DNA of 64,000 nucleotides, taken from assembly GCF_900187425.1 (NCBI RefSeq), contig NZ_FYDJ01000006.1, forward strand, positions 124,001 through 188,000. Direction: 5' to 3'. The first letter of the stretch is position 1, and every line of letters starts with the position of its first letter. The stretch is from Pseudomonas sp. Irchel s3h14 (GTDB lineage: Bacteria > Pseudomonadota > Gammaproteobacteria > Pseudomonadales > Pseudomonadaceae). This document shows positions 8,131 through 17,610 of the stretch, piece by piece. A model generated the notes under the pieces. It was not told the DNA's origin and did no database searches. It was given only the letters and a program-made list of their open reading frames with translations. Made by a program: the position numbers and the translations under genes.

Positions 8131-9480
8131 TTAGCGGCGAACCTGTTTCAACGTCTCGGCAATAAGAAACGCCAACTCCAGCGACTGATCGGCATTCATC
8201 CGCGGGTCGCAATGGGTGTGATACCGATCCGACAACCCGTCTTCGGTAATCGGTCGCGCCCCACCAATGCACTCGGTGACATTCTGTCCGGTCATCTCGA
8301 TGTGGATGCCGCCGGCATACGTGCCTTCCGCTTCGTGAACCTGGAAGAACTGCTTCACTTCGCCAAGGATCTGCGCAAAGTCGCGGGTCTTGTAGCCGCT
8401 GCTCGCCTTGATGGTGTTGCCGTGCATCGGGTCGGAACTCCACAGCACTTGCTTGCCTTCGCGCTGCACGGCACGGATCAGTTGCGGCAGGTGATCGCCG
8501 ACCTTGTTCGCACCCATCCGCGCAATCAGGTTCAGACGACCCGGATCGTTGTCCGGGTTGAGCACATCGATCAGGCGAATCAGGTCTTCGGGGTTCATGC
8601 TCGGGCCGACTTTGACCCCGATCGGATTGTTCACGCCACGCAGGAACTCGACGTGAGCGCCGTCGAGCTGACGGGTGCGGTCGCCGATCCACAGCATGTG
8701 CGCCGAGCAATCGTAGTAATCGTTGGTCAGGCTGTCGCGACGCACGAAGGCTTCTTCATAGTTCAGCAACAGCGCTTCGTGGGCGGTGAAGAAACTGGTT
8801 TCGCGCAGTTGCGGCGAGCTGTCCATGCCGCAGGCGCGCATGAACGCCAGGGTTTCGTCGATGCGATCGGCCAGGTGGCTGTACTTTTCCGCCAGCGCCG
8901 AGTTGGCGATGAAGTCCAGGTTCCACTTATGCACCTGATGCAGGTCGGCAAAACCGCCTTGGGCGAAGGCGCGCAGCAGGTTCAGGGTCGCAGTGGACTG
9001 GTGGTAGGACTGGAGCAAGCGCTCCGGGTCCGGCACGCGGCTTTTTTCGTCGAAACCGATGCCGTTGACGATGTCGCCACGGTAGGCCGGCAGGGTTACG
9101 CCGTCGATGGTTTCGTCGTTGGCCGAACGCGGTTTGGCGAACTGCCCGGCCATGCGCCCGACCTTGACCACCGGGCAACCGGCAGCGAAGGTCATGACGA
9201 TCGCCATTTGCAGCAGGACTTTAAAGGTGTCGCGGATTTTCGCGGCGGAGAACTCGGCGAAGCTTTCGGCGCAGTCGCCGCCCTGCAGCAGAAACGCGCG
9301 GCCCTGGGTCACTTCGGCAAACTGACGGCGCAACTCCCGGGCTTCACCGGCAAACACCAGCGGCGGATAACTGGCCAGCGTTTGCTCGACGTGCAGCAAA
9401 TGCGCCGCGTCGGGGTAATGGGGTTGTTGCTGGATCGGCAGGGCGCGCCAGCTGTCAGGGCTCCAGGGTTGGCTCATCAC
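8131..9480 (-). CDS. Class II 3-deoxy-7-phosphoheptulonate synthase
   Basis: Catalyses the first step of the shikimate pathway, condensing phosphoenolpyruvate with erythrose 4-phosphate to DAHP. The 449-aa product is of the class II (plant-type) fold: it has [54 protein letters not shown] and [15 protein letters not shown]. These provide the metal ligands (Cys, His, Glu, Asp) and phosphate-binding residues of the family. The length fits the primary-metabolism long form rather than the shorter PhzC. Starts at 9480 and 9477 are both possible. It stands alone between two unrelated genes, away from aroC at 45.3 kb. Confidence 0.94.
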   Translation of the reverse strand: MMSQPWSPDSWRALPIQQQPHYPDAAHLLHVEQTLASYPPLVFAGEARELRRQFAEVTQGRAFLLQGGDCAESFAEFSAAKIRDTFKVLLQMAIVMTFAAGCPVVKVGRMAGQFAKPRSANDETIDGVTLPAYRGDIVNGIGFDEKSRVPDPERLLQSYHQSTATLNLLRAFAQGGFADLHQVHKWNLDFIANSALAEKYSHLADRIDETLAFMRACGMDSSPQLRETSFFTAHEALLLNYEEAFVRRDSLTNDYYDCSAHMLWIGDRTRQLDGAHVEFLRGVNNPIGVKVGPSMNPEDLIRLIDVLNPDNDPGRLNLIARMGANKVGDHLPQLIRAVQREGKQVLWSSDPMHGNTIKASSGYKTRDFAQILGEVKQFFQVHEAEGTYAGGIHIEMTGQNVTECIGGARPITEDGLSDRYHTHCDPRMNADQSLELAFLIAETLKQVRR

Positions 9481-9626
9481 GGTCTCTAGTGTTTTACGCT
9501 CGGACTGTCATGTTATCAGCAATTAGTGCGTGACCTGTTCCCGTCGCTTCGCGGACAATCGCGCTTTTGCCGCGCCACTCCGCGGTTTTATTGCGTTGCC
9601 GGGCCCGGTGACGATCAGGAGACGAA

Positions 9627-10382
9627 ATGACTGAGGAGCGCGTCGAGCATCTGCTCGCCGAGGTACAGGATGAGTTCGGCGTGATTCGCGTGCTGGAAGT
9701 GGCCGATTATCGTTTTCTCGAGTTCGGTGATGCCATCGAGCAGAGCTGCGTGTTCACGGCTGACCCGAGCTGGCTCGAATACGATTACACAAGGGCGATG
9801 CTGATTGGCGCGTTGTGCCACGAGCAGCCGGAAAGCGCGCTGTTCCTCGGCCTCGGTGCTGGCACCCTGACCCAGGCCTGCCTCAAGTTCCTGCCGCTGG
9901 AAGACGTCGAAGCCATCGAACTGCGCCCCGACGTGCCGCGTCTGGCCATTGAATACCTTGGGCTGGATGACGATCCGCGGCTGTATATCCGGGTGGGCGA
10001 TGCGCTGGAACTGCTCGATACCGCTGAGCCGGCGGATCTGATTTTCGTCGACCTCTATACCGATGTCGGGCCGGGTGTCGGGCATCTGGCGTGGAATTTC
10101 CTGGAAAACTGTCAAAAACGCCTGAATCCGGGTGGTTGGCTGGTGATCAATCAGTGGGCCACCGATGATGGCAAACCGTTGGGCGCCGCATTGTTTCGCG
10201 GGCTCTATCACCGGCATTACTGGGAACTGCCGGTGAAGGAGGGCAATGTGATTCTGCTCGTGCCTTCGGAGCTGGATCAGGAGCTGGACATGGACGGCTT
10301 GATCGCCCGCGCCGAAGGGTTGGCGCCGCGGTTGGGGTATTCGTTGCAGTCGTTGATCAAGGCAATCCGCCCGGCTACTTGA
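9627..10382 (+). CDS. Spermidine synthase-like methyltransferase-fold protein
   Basis: The 251-aa protein has a Rossmann-like fold with the nucleotide-binding glycine loop ALFLGLGAGTLTQACLKFLP, an acidic strand end VEAIELRPDVP, and ADLIFVDLYTD followed by NLxxGGW-type RLNPGGWLVINQW. These features match the spermidine-synthase-like family, whose stand-alone members often have no proven polyamine activity. The start is supported by CAGGAG eight bases upstream. No polyamine genes are nearby, so the reaction is left open. Confidence 0.75.
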   Translation: MTEERVEHLLAEVQDEFGVIRVLEVADYRFLEFGDAIEQSCVFTADPSWLEYDYTRAMLIGALCHEQPESALFLGLGAGTLTQACLKFLPLEDVEAIELRPDVPRLAIEYLGLDDDPRLYIRVGDALELLDTAEPADLIFVDLYTDVGPGVGHLAWNFLENCQKRLNPGGWLVINQWATDDGKPLGAALFRGLYHRHYWELPVKEGNVILLVPSELDQELDMDGLIARAEGLAPRLGYSLQSLIKAIRPAT

Positions 10383-10401
10383 TTTGTTGCCTGTAAGGGC
10401 C

Positions 10402-10497
10402 TCTTCGCGGGCAAGCCATGCTCCTACAGGTTATGTGTTGTTCACGCTGCCGGCGAACGACACATAACCTGTAGGAGCATGGCTTGCCCGCGATGGC
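10402..10497. repeat. REPIN
   Basis: Inverted REP units (CGCGGGCAAGCCATGCTCCTACAGGTTATGTG and complement) between two convergent genes. Confidence 0.9.
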
Positions 10498-10519
10498 GAT
10501 ATCGCTCACAACACACCTC

Positions 10520-11311
10520 TCAAACCCCTTTGAAGACCCCCGGACGCTTCTCGATCATCGACCGCACGCCTTCCTTGGCATCCTCACTGGCCAGCAACTT
10601 CTTCGCCAGCGGCTGCAATCCCTGCGCCGCCGCTGTTTCCCCTTCATAACGCGCCTGTCTTGCAGACATCAATGTCGCCTGAACCCCAAGCGGCGCCTGC
10701 CGGGCAATCCGCTCAGCCAGCTCAATCGCCCGTGGCAGCAGATCCTCGCTGGCCATGACTTCCTGCACCAACCCCAGGTGCAACGCCTCATGCGCGTCGA
10801 ATTCATCACCGGTCAGCAGCCAGCGCATGGCATTGCCCCAGCCAGCGACCTGATGCAGGCGCAACGTGGCGCCGCCGAACGGGAGGAGCCCGCGTTGCAC
10901 TTCTTTCTGGGCGAAGCGGGTGTTGCTGGCGCACAGGTTGATATCGGCGGCCAGCATCAATTCGATGCCGATGGTCAGGCAGTAGCCTTGTGCGGCGACA
11001 ATCACCGGTTTGCTGACCCTGGGGCCGGCGAATACACCCCACGGATCGCAGCCGCCGGGCGGTGTCTGCCAGCCTTGCGCCAGGGATACGCTGGCACTGA
11101 CCAGGTCCAGCCCTGCGGTGAAATGCTCGCCATGGCCGAATACCACCGCCACCCGCGCCTCGCTATCGGCCTCGAACTCGCCATAGGCCAGGCTCAGTTC
11201 GTTGAGCAGCTCGAGATCGAAGGCATTGCGTTTGGCCACCCGATCCAGGCCGATCATCAGGACATGACCGTGCCGTTCACGGCTCACACGACTGGAGCAG
11301 GGCTGATTCAT
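10520..11311 (-). CDS. Crotonase-family enoyl-CoA hydratase/isomerase
   Basis: The 263-aa product has the crotonase fold: RVAKRNAFDLELLNEL, the oxyanion segment HGEHFTAGLDL, and PVIVAAQGYCLTIGIELMLAADINLCASNTRFAQKEVQRGLLP. In the second segment the usual GxGGG region is GYCLTIG, typical of the more divergent CaiD-like members. The frame is open 25 codons further upstream, but the ATG at 11311 has GAGGAAA about seven bases before it and begins at the usual family N-terminus. It stands alone; substrate chain length cannot be read from sequence. Confidence 0.82.
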   Translation of the reverse strand: MNQPCSSRVSRERHGHVLMIGLDRVAKRNAFDLELLNELSLAYGEFEADSEARVAVVFGHGEHFTAGLDLVSASVSLAQGWQTPPGGCDPWGVFAGPRVSKPVIVAAQGYCLTIGIELMLAADINLCASNTRFAQKEVQRGLLPFGGATLRLHQVAGWGNAMRWLLTGDEFDAHEALHLGLVQEVMASEDLLPRAIELAERIARQAPLGVQATLMSARQARYEGETAAAQGLQPLAKKLLASEDAKEGVRSMIEKRPGVFKGV

Positions 11312-11386
11312 GGAGCATTTCCTCGGGCGGGAAGGGGGTGTCAGACAGCAGATCTGCCTGATAACGGTGAACCGTTTTAGCGCCAT

Positions 11387-11732
11387 CGCCAGCAGGGCCG
11401 GGCCTTTGAAAAATAGACTGTTGCACGATTATCCGCAAAGCCTGTGACACAACGGTGTATCCGTCAGTTTTCCGACAAATAATGCTCCCTTTTTGGGCTA
11501 ATTCCGGTATAGTGCGCGCCGGCCTTTAACCGGGCCGCGTTTAGGTAGCGCAATTCCCCGAAGTCAGCTTCGGCTGCACGTCCGCACAGCGGACTCTCCC
11601 TTGACGAATCTTTTTCATTCATTCGTTTTCGCAAATCCCCGCCGACAAAGCAGCCAGGGCGACTCTTGAGTCTTACACGGCATGCGCAGCTTTGGAGCAT
11701 GGGTCTTTGCGGATGCACTTAGAGGCAGACCC
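11387..11732 (+). promoter_or_regulatory. Structured 5' leader of the deaD-type helicase
   Basis: This 346-base gene-free stretch leads into the helicase. A -10-like TATAGT lies at 11508-11513 without a convincing -35. Downstream are hairpins CCGAAG/CTTCGG (about 11557-11573) and GTCCGC/GCGGAC (about 11579-11594). Last, CATGGGTCT (11698-11706) is perfectly complementary to AGACCCATG (11727-11735), which contains the start codon, with the AGAGG ribosome-binding site in the 20-base loop. This would hide the start codon. Confidence 0.6.
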
Positions 11733-13406
11733 ATGACCCAGGAAACCGGCGGCTTCGCCGCTTTTAATCTTAATCCGAATATTCTTGCAGCCGTCATTGC
11801 GACTGGCTACGAAGAGCCTTCGGCTATTCAGCAGCAATCGATCCCGATCATCATGGCCGGTCACGACATGATTGGTCAGGCGCAAACCGGTACGGGTAAA
11901 ACCGCTGCGTTCGCCCTGCCGATCCTGCATCGCATCGATCCTGCTAAGCGCGAGCCGCAAGCCCTGATCCTGGCGCCAACCCGTGAGTTGGCGCTGCAAG
12001 TAGCAACCGCTTTCGAAACCTACGCCAAGCAAATGCCGGGCGTTACCGTTGTGGCCGTTTACGGCGGCGCCCCTATGGGTCCACAACTGAAAGCAATCCG
12101 TAATGGCGCACAGATCGTTGTCGCCACTCCGGGCCGTCTGTGCGACCACCTGCGTCGCGACGAAAAAGTTCTGTCGACCGTGAACCACCTGGTTCTCGAC
12201 GAAGCGGACGAAATGTTGAAACTGGGTTTCATGGACGACCTCGAAGTTATCTTCAAGGCTCTGCCACCAACCCGTCAGACCGTATTGTTCTCGGCCACCT
12301 TGCCGCAGTCGATCCGTGCCATTGCCGAACGCCATCTGCGCGATCCGCAACACGTGAAGATCCAGACCAAGACTCAGACCGTTACCGCGATCGAACAGGC
12401 TCACCTGTTGGTTCACGCTGACCAGAAGACCTCGGCTGTATTGAGCCTGCTGGAAGTTGAAGACTTCGATGCCCTGATCATGTTCGTGCGCACCAAGCAA
12501 GCGACCCTGGACCTGGCCAGTGCCCTGGAAGCCAAAGGCTACAAAGCCGCTGCGCTGAACGGTGACATTGCTCAGAACCAACGTGAGCGCGTGATCGAAT
12601 CCCTCAAGGATGGCCGTCTGGACATCGTTGTGGCGACCGACGTTGCTGCTCGTGGTCTGGACGTTCCGCGTATCACTCACGTGTTCAACGTTGACATGCC
12701 GTACGATCCAGAGTCCTACGTTCACCGTATCGGCCGTACCGGCCGTGCCGGTCGCGAAGGTCGTGCACTGCTGCTGGTGACTCCACGTGAGCGCCGCATG
12801 CTGCAAGTGATCGAGCGTGTAACCGGTCAGAAAGTTGCCGAAGTTCGCCTGCCGGACGCTCAGGCCGTTCTCGATGCCCGCATCAAGAAACTGACCAACA
12901 GCCTGTCGCCGCTGGTGGCTGATGCCGAATCGACTCACGGTGATCTGCTGGATCGCCTGACTGCCGACATCGGTTGCACCCCGCGTGCACTGGCCGCTGC
13001 TCTGCTGCGCAAGGCAACCAATGCTCAAGCGTTGACCCTGGCTGCAATCGAGAAAGAACGTCCACTGGTGCCGAACAACGCACCGCGTGGCGATCGTCCA
13101 GAGCGTACCGGTGATCGTCCGGACCGTGGTGATCGTGAGCGTCGTGCTCCGGTTCCATTGGCCGAAGGTCGTGCTCGTTGCCGTACCGCGCTGGGTGCGC
13201 GTGATGGTATCGCTGCCAAGAACCTGCTGGGCGCTATCCTCAATGAGGGTGGTCTGGCTCGCGAAGCAATCGGTCGCATCCAGGTGCGTGACAGCTTCAG
13301 CCTCGTTGAGCTGCCGGAAGATGGTCTGGAGCGTCTGCTGACCAAGCTGAAGGACACTCGCGTTGCCGGTAAGCAGTTGAAGCTGCGTCGTTATCGTGAA
13401 GATTGA
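11733..13406 (+). CDS. deaD: DEAD-box ATP-dependent RNA helicase, DeaD/CsdA type
   Basis: Unwinds RNA duplexes, typically aiding ribosome assembly and mRNA decay at low temperature. The 557-aa protein has the Q motif (PSAIQQQSIPIIM), Walker A AQTGTGKT at residues 50-57, PTRELA, DEAD at 156-159, SAT at 187-189 and HRIGRTGRAGR. After the two RecA domains come an acidic/basic linker rich in Arg-Pro-Asp-Arg and a C-terminal DbpA-like RNA-binding domain (RTALGARDGIAAKNLLGAIL...). I start at 11733 with AGAGG upstream; an in-frame ATG at 11682 would add 17 residues unlike the family. Codon use is that of a highly expressed gene, and a strong terminator follows. Confidence 0.93.
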   Translation: MTQETGGFAAFNLNPNILAAVIATGYEEPSAIQQQSIPIIMAGHDMIGQAQTGTGKTAAFALPILHRIDPAKREPQALILAPTRELALQVATAFETYAKQMPGVTVVAVYGGAPMGPQLKAIRNGAQIVVATPGRLCDHLRRDEKVLSTVNHLVLDEADEMLKLGFMDDLEVIFKALPPTRQTVLFSATLPQSIRAIAERHLRDPQHVKIQTKTQTVTAIEQAHLLVHADQKTSAVLSLLEVEDFDALIMFVRTKQATLDLASALEAKGYKAAALNGDIAQNQRERVIESLKDGRLDIVVATDVAARGLDVPRITHVFNVDMPYDPESYVHRIGRTGRAGREGRALLLVTPRERRMLQVIERVTGQKVAEVRLPDAQAVLDARIKKLTNSLSPLVADAESTHGDLLDRLTADIGCTPRALAAALLRKATNAQALTLAAIEKERPLVPNNAPRGDRPERTGDRPDRGDRERRAPVPLAEGRARCRTALGARDGIAAKNLLGAILNEGGLAREAIGRIQVRDSFSLVELPEDGLERLLTKLKDTRVAGKQLKLRRYRED

Positions 13407-13434
13407 TCCGCTCTCGGGCTGATTGATCGAACAT

Positions 13435-13468
13435 AAAAAATCCCCGACTGGTTCGGGGATTTTTTTTG
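13435..13468 (+). terminator. Rho-independent terminator of deaD
   Basis: Hairpin AAAAATCCCCGA, loop, TCGGGGATTTTTTTT, 29 bases after the stop. Confidence 0.93.
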
Positions 13469-13477
13469 CCTGCCGTT

Positions 13478-13624
13478 TGTAGCAGCTGCCGAGCCTGCGA
13501 GGCTGCGTTCGGCTGCGCAGCAGTCGTAAAACCAAACACCGCGGTCATCCAGGAAAACCGCAGGGAATGGATTGGCGACTGCTGCGCAGCCGAACGCAGC
13601 CTCGCAGGCTCGGCAGCTGCTACA
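13478..13624. repeat. Long inverted repeat of a second REP family (GTAGCAGCTGCCGAGC type)
   Basis: Two arms of about 50 bases, TGTAGCAGCTGCCGAGCCTG... and its complement, surround a 45-base spacer that contains a short CGCGGT/ACCGCG-like pair. A closely related copy lies at 52732-52878. Confidence 0.9.
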
Positions 13625-13665
13625 GGGATCGAGTATCGACGGTCTATCAGTGTCAGCCGGAAGGG

Positions 13666-15819
13666 TTATTCCACTTCCGTCCCGCCACCTGCCGTGATCA
13701 CTTGCACGCTCATGCGTGGTGTCGCCAGATCGAGCCCGGCTTCGTCCAGGTGTCGCTTGAGTGACAGGTTGAACGCTCGGGACACTTCCCACTGCTTGAT
13801 CGGCGCGGTCTTGAACCGGGCGCGAAGAATCGCGTTGCCTGACTCGAAACTCTCGACCCCCTGAATCTCCAATGGCGACCAGATGTTGCGCCGTTGCAGT
13901 GGGTCGGTGCGTATCTTCTGGCCGACGTCGCGCATCAATTTGATCGCGTTATCGATGTCCATGTTGGAAGGTATCGCCACCCGGAAAATCGCGTAGCCGA
14001 ATTCCCGGGAGTAGTTCTTGATGCTTTTGATTTCGCTGAACGGAATGGTGTGGACGATACCGTCGATGTCCCGCAGGCGCACGGTACGAATCGTCAGCCC
14101 TTCGACGGTGCCCAGGTGGCCGCCAACGTCCACGTAGTCGTCGATGGCCAGCGAGTCTTCGATGATGATGAACAGCCCGGTGATCAGGTCCGCCACCAGC
14201 GACTGTGCACCGAAACCGATGGCCAGACCGATCACGCCGGCACCGGCCAGCAGTGGCGTGACGTTCATGCCCATGTTCGCCAGGGCGACGATCAGCGCAA
14301 TGATGAAAATCACCACGAACAACACGTTACGGATCAGCGGCATCATTGTCTGCGCGCGGGCATTCGCCAGGCCTTTGCGCGAGCGGGTGAGGGCGTGGTG
14401 CACGGCGGTGTCGCTGAGAATCCAGATCAACCAGGCAAAAATCAGCGTGCCGCCGAGGCTGAACAGTTTGACGCTGACTTCATGGCCTTCGCCTTCGGTG
14501 AAACGGATCAGCGACATGCCCCAGACCCGCAGGCCGAGTTCGATGAACGCGAGCCACACCACCAAATGAGCGAGTGTGTAGAAGAAGCTTTTCAGGCGCT
14601 CCGAATACAGCGCATGACGCTTCACGCCGCGCTGTGGTTTGAGTGAATGGCGGCGCACCAAGCCGTTGATGACCATGCACAACACCAGCAGCACGGTGCA
14701 GATCAGCGACTGACGCAGCGCGGTGCTGGTATCGCCGGCCGAGACGAACGTGGCGAACAGGGAAATACCCACCAGCACCAGCGCCGGCATGTACCAAAAG
14801 GTGCCGAGAATCTCGATCGTGTCGCTGAGGGCGCGGCGGGTCAGACGTCGGGACAGCGGTTGGTTGCGAATCAAGTGGGCGATGGGGCGACGGAACCGCA
14901 GGATGAACAGCCCTGTGGACAATGCCGCCAGTACGTTGGCGACCGTCGCGGCGGTGTGCGCCAGATGACTGCCAAGGCTTTCGACCAGTCGCGGATCGCT
15001 CAGGGCTTCACCGAAGGCGGCGAAACTGCCGATCAGCCACAGCGGCCGAAAGGCTTGATGCCGCAGGATGTATAGGGCGCGGTGGCGGTGTGGGCCGTCG
15101 AGCAGCGAAAAGGCGATCACGCAGATCGCCGAAAAACAGGTGCCGACCACCAACGCATAAGCCAGCACCATGGCCAGGCTTTTGCCCAGTGACGAGGGCA
15201 GGGCGTAGCTCATGTAGACCGTTATGACCAAAGCAATCAGCCACGGCCCGAGTTTGCGCAGGGCGAAGCGCAGCATGTCCAGGGCCTTGGGGTGCTGCGG
15301 CAGTTCTTCGGTCAGGCCAAAGCGCATCCGCACCCGGTGGCTGACCCAGATCAGCGCGGCGGCCAGCAAGCTCCAGAGCATCAGGATCATGGCAAAGGCA
15401 AAGATGATCGGCAGCCATTCATTGGCCGGCAGCACCAGCGCTGTCAGTTCATCCTCAGCCAGTTTGAACTCTTCGGACCAGCGAGTGAGAGGGCTGTCGG
15501 CGCCTGAAAACTGTTTTTCGAAACTGGCGAGGGTGCCACCGATCAATCCCAGGACGCCTACTTCGGTGGCCGGCTGGGCTTTTTTGGTGACATCGCGCAG
15601 CTTCTTCAAATCCGCCAGCAATTTGGAGCGTTGCTGATCGTTCTCCAGCGACTTGATGACTTCGTCCAGGGATTGTCCCAAGGGCTCTTGCGCCTCAGGC
15701 TGTTTTGCCGAGCTGTTGAGCAGGCCAGGCAAGCCGACCGCCTGGGCCGGCGCCATCGGCAGCAGCGTCATGAGGCAGACAAGGAATAAACACGGCAGGG
15801 CAAAAAGACGAGCGAACAC
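13666..15819 (-). CDS. Large MscS-family mechanosensitive channel (YbiO-like)
   Basis: The 717-aa inner-membrane protein opens under membrane tension and releases solutes on hypo-osmotic shock. An N-terminal signal sequence (to about residue 27) is followed by a periplasmic coiled-coil region, then about ten hydrophobic segments. The conserved pore helix and beta domain are near the C-terminus: NVTPLLAGAGVIGLAIGFGAQSLVADLITGLFIIIEDSLAIDDYVDVGG, then GLTIRTVRLRDIDGIVHTIPFSEI. This corresponds to the TM3 and upper vestibule of MscS. Length and layout match YbiO-type channels rather than the short MscS or the longer MscK. Its stop lies about 40 bases beyond the deaD inverted repeat. Confidence 0.88.
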   Translation of the reverse strand: MFARLFALPCLFLVCLMTLLPMAPAQAVGLPGLLNSSAKQPEAQEPLGQSLDEVIKSLENDQQRSKLLADLKKLRDVTKKAQPATEVGVLGLIGGTLASFEKQFSGADSPLTRWSEEFKLAEDELTALVLPANEWLPIIFAFAMILMLWSLLAAALIWVSHRVRMRFGLTEELPQHPKALDMLRFALRKLGPWLIALVITVYMSYALPSSLGKSLAMVLAYALVVGTCFSAICVIAFSLLDGPHRHRALYILRHQAFRPLWLIGSFAAFGEALSDPRLVESLGSHLAHTAATVANVLAALSTGLFILRFRRPIAHLIRNQPLSRRLTRRALSDTIEILGTFWYMPALVLVGISLFATFVSAGDTSTALRQSLICTVLLVLCMVINGLVRRHSLKPQRGVKRHALYSERLKSFFYTLAHLVVWLAFIELGLRVWGMSLIRFTEGEGHEVSVKLFSLGGTLIFAWLIWILSDTAVHHALTRSRKGLANARAQTMMPLIRNVLFVVIFIIALIVALANMGMNVTPLLAGAGVIGLAIGFGAQSLVADLITGLFIIIEDSLAIDDYVDVGGHLGTVEGLTIRTVRLRDIDGIVHTIPFSEIKSIKNYSREFGYAIFRVAIPSNMDIDNAIKLMRDVGQKIRTDPLQRRNIWSPLEIQGVESFESGNAILRARFKTAPIKQWEVSRAFNLSLKRHLDEAGLDLATPRMSVQVITAGGGTEVE

Positions 15820-15897
15820 TAGGCGGTCAACCTCGGGATGAGCGGATCGACCGAGTGTACGAGCCCGTCAAAATCAATGCGAGCCAGGGGTGAGGAT

Positions 15898-16074
15898 TTA
15901 TTCGTTGAGTTTGGCGAGGATCTTGAAAATCACGGTGGCGAGGATCGTCAACATGCCGATCCACATCGCGAACACGCCGATGTTCTTGTCGCGAAAATTG
16001 AAGCCGATTGCCAGCATGATCATCCCGGAAAGAATCGGGATCAGCATGGCGTGAAACGAAGACAACGAGATCAT
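15898..16074 (-). CDS. 58-residue hydrophobic membrane peptide
   Basis: A short frame that translates to 58 residues (begins MISLSSFHAMLIPILSGMIM and ends KILAKLNE). It has two hydrophobic helices, about residues 8-24 and 34-52, separated by FNFRDKNIG. A purine-rich AAGGCAG site lies upstream of the ATG. It sits 78 bases upstream of the mechanosensitive channel gene on the same strand, so the two may be co-transcribed. I do not recognise the family. The evidence is the clean start/stop, ribosome-binding site and two clear membrane segments in an otherwise empty gap. Confidence 0.6.
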   Translation of the reverse strand: MISLSSFHAMLIPILSGMIMLAIGFNFRDKNIGVFAMWIGMLTILATVIFKILAKLNE

Positions 16075-16140
16075 GAGCGACTGCCTTGTCGAAAGGGGTA
16101 GTTGAAGTCTAGGTGGCTTTTGGGCGACCGGTGGTGAACA

Positions 16141-16209
16141 CCTGTAGGAGCATGGCTTGCCAGCGATGGCGTCCTTAAGATCGCCATCGCTGGCAAGCCA
16201 TGCTCCTAC
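16141..16209. repeat. REPIN
   Basis: Tightly spaced inverted REP units, GTAGGAGCATGGCTTGCCAGCGAT and complement, between apeB and the small membrane peptide. Confidence 0.9.
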
Positions 16210-16214
16210 GCGGA

Positions 16215-17504
16215 TTACGGCAGCTCGCGGCAGGCGTAAAACGCGCTCAACACTTTGACCAGATGCGCCAGATCATGGCTGCCGCACAGTTCACGGATCG
16301 AGTGCATGGCGAAGGTTGGCAGGCCGATGTCCACGGTGCGCACGCCCAGGTGGCTGGCGGTGATCGGGCCGATGGTCGAGCCGCAACCCATGTCGCTGCG
16401 CACCACGAAGCTCTGTACCGGCACTTCTTCGGCCATGCACAGGTGGCGGAAGAACCCGGCGGTTTCGCTGTTGGTGGCGTAGCGCTGGTTGCTGTTGACC
16501 TTGATCACCGGGCCGGCGTTGAGTTTCGGGCCGTGGTTGGCATCGTGCTTGTCGGCGTAGTTGGGATGCACGCCGTGGGCGTTGTCGGCCGAGACCAGCA
16601 GGGATTTCTGAATGGTGCGGACGAATTCATCACCTTCAGGCAGCAGGCGACGCAGCGTCTGCTCCAGCATCGGGCCATCGGCGCCGCAGGCCGAGCAGGA
16701 ACCGACTTCTTCGTGGTCGTTGCAGACCAGCACGCAGGTTTCGTCGGTTTCGGCGGTCAGCAAGGCTTGCAGGCCGGCATAGCACGACAGCAGGTTGTCC
16801 AGGCGCGCCCCGGCAATGAAGTCGCCATGCAGGCCGATGACCGCAGCGCTTTGGGTGTCGTAGAAGCTCAGCTCATAGTCGAGCACCACGTCGGCGTTCA
16901 AGCCATGTTCGCGGGCGAGTTGGTCGGTGAGCACGGCACGGAAGTCCACGCGCTCGTCACCGGCAAATTGCGCAAGGATCGGCGGCAGTTCGGTCTGGGC
17001 GTTGATCGCCCAGCCCATGTTGGCTTCACGGTTCAGGTGAATGGCCAGGTTCGGGATGACGGCGATCGGCGCCTTGAAGTCGACCAACTGGCTCTCGACC
17101 TTGCCATCACGGCGGAAGGTCACGCGGCCGGCCAGGGACAGGTCGCGGTCGAACCATGGCGCCAGCAGTGCGCCGCCATAGACTTCGACTCCCAGCTGCC
17201 AGAAGCCCTGACGTTGCAGTTCCGGCTGGGGTTTGACCCGCAGGCACGGGCTGTCGGTGTGCGCGCCAACCAGGCGAATGCCGCCGTGCAGGGGCGAATG
17301 ACGGCCCATCTTGAACGCGACGATCGACGAGTCGTTACGGGTGACGTAGTAACGACCGTTGGCTTCGGTGGTCCATGGCTCGCGCTCGTCAAGGCGTTGA
17401 TAGCCCGCCGCTTCCAGGCGCTGAACAAGGCTGGCGGTGGCATGGAATGGGGTAGGGGAGGCCTTGAGGAAATCGATCAGGCCTTGGTTCAACTCTTCGC
17501 GCAT
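16215..17504 (-). CDS. apeB: M18-family aminopeptidase (aspartyl aminopeptidase type)
   Basis: Zinc-dependent cytoplasmic aminopeptidase that removes N-terminal, often acidic, residues from peptides. The 429-aa protein carries the M18 metal-site segments [59 protein letters not shown] and the final [12 protein letters not shown]. The frame is open nine codons further, but the ATG at 17504 has GGAG six bases upstream and starts as family members do ([22 protein letters not shown]). The neighbour order rluA-minEDC further along is the usual Pseudomonas context. Confidence 0.93.
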   Translation of the reverse strand: MREELNQGLIDFLKASPTPFHATASLVQRLEAAGYQRLDEREPWTTEANGRYYVTRNDSSIVAFKMGRHSPLHGGIRLVGAHTDSPCLRVKPQPELQRQGFWQLGVEVYGGALLAPWFDRDLSLAGRVTFRRDGKVESQLVDFKAPIAVIPNLAIHLNREANMGWAINAQTELPPILAQFAGDERVDFRAVLTDQLAREHGLNADVVLDYELSFYDTQSAAVIGLHGDFIAGARLDNLLSCYAGLQALLTAETDETCVLVCNDHEEVGSCSACGADGPMLEQTLRRLLPEGDEFVRTIQKSLLVSADNAHGVHPNYADKHDANHGPKLNAGPVIKVNSNQRYATNSETAGFFRHLCMAEEVPVQSFVVRSDMGCGSTIGPITASHLGVRTVDIGLPTFAMHSIRELCGSHDLAHLVKVLSAFYACRELP

Positions 17505-17610
17505 AAGTAGCTCCAGACAGCAATGGCGCAAGTTTAACGTATTGGCTCACGGCATTGCAGAGACAATGCCGTTCGACGTACGCCGGCTGCCGATTGGCAA
17601 AGCGGATGAG

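Noticed and set aside
11699..11722. Seven-codon upstream frame (ATG at 11699) as a regulatory peptide gene
   Set aside because: Its ribosome-binding site would be one base from the ATG, too close to work well; kept only as a remark in the leader finding.
11673..13535. 620-codon open frame on the minus strand opposite deaD
   Set aside because: It is a shadow of the helicase frame: the plus strand carries all DEAD-box motifs, and the minus translation has no recognisable domain and reads through the deaD terminator.
16200..17510. 436-codon plus-strand frame opposite apeB
   Set aside because: Third-codon GC bias of apeB keeps the antisense frame open; all M18 metal-site motifs are on the minus strand.
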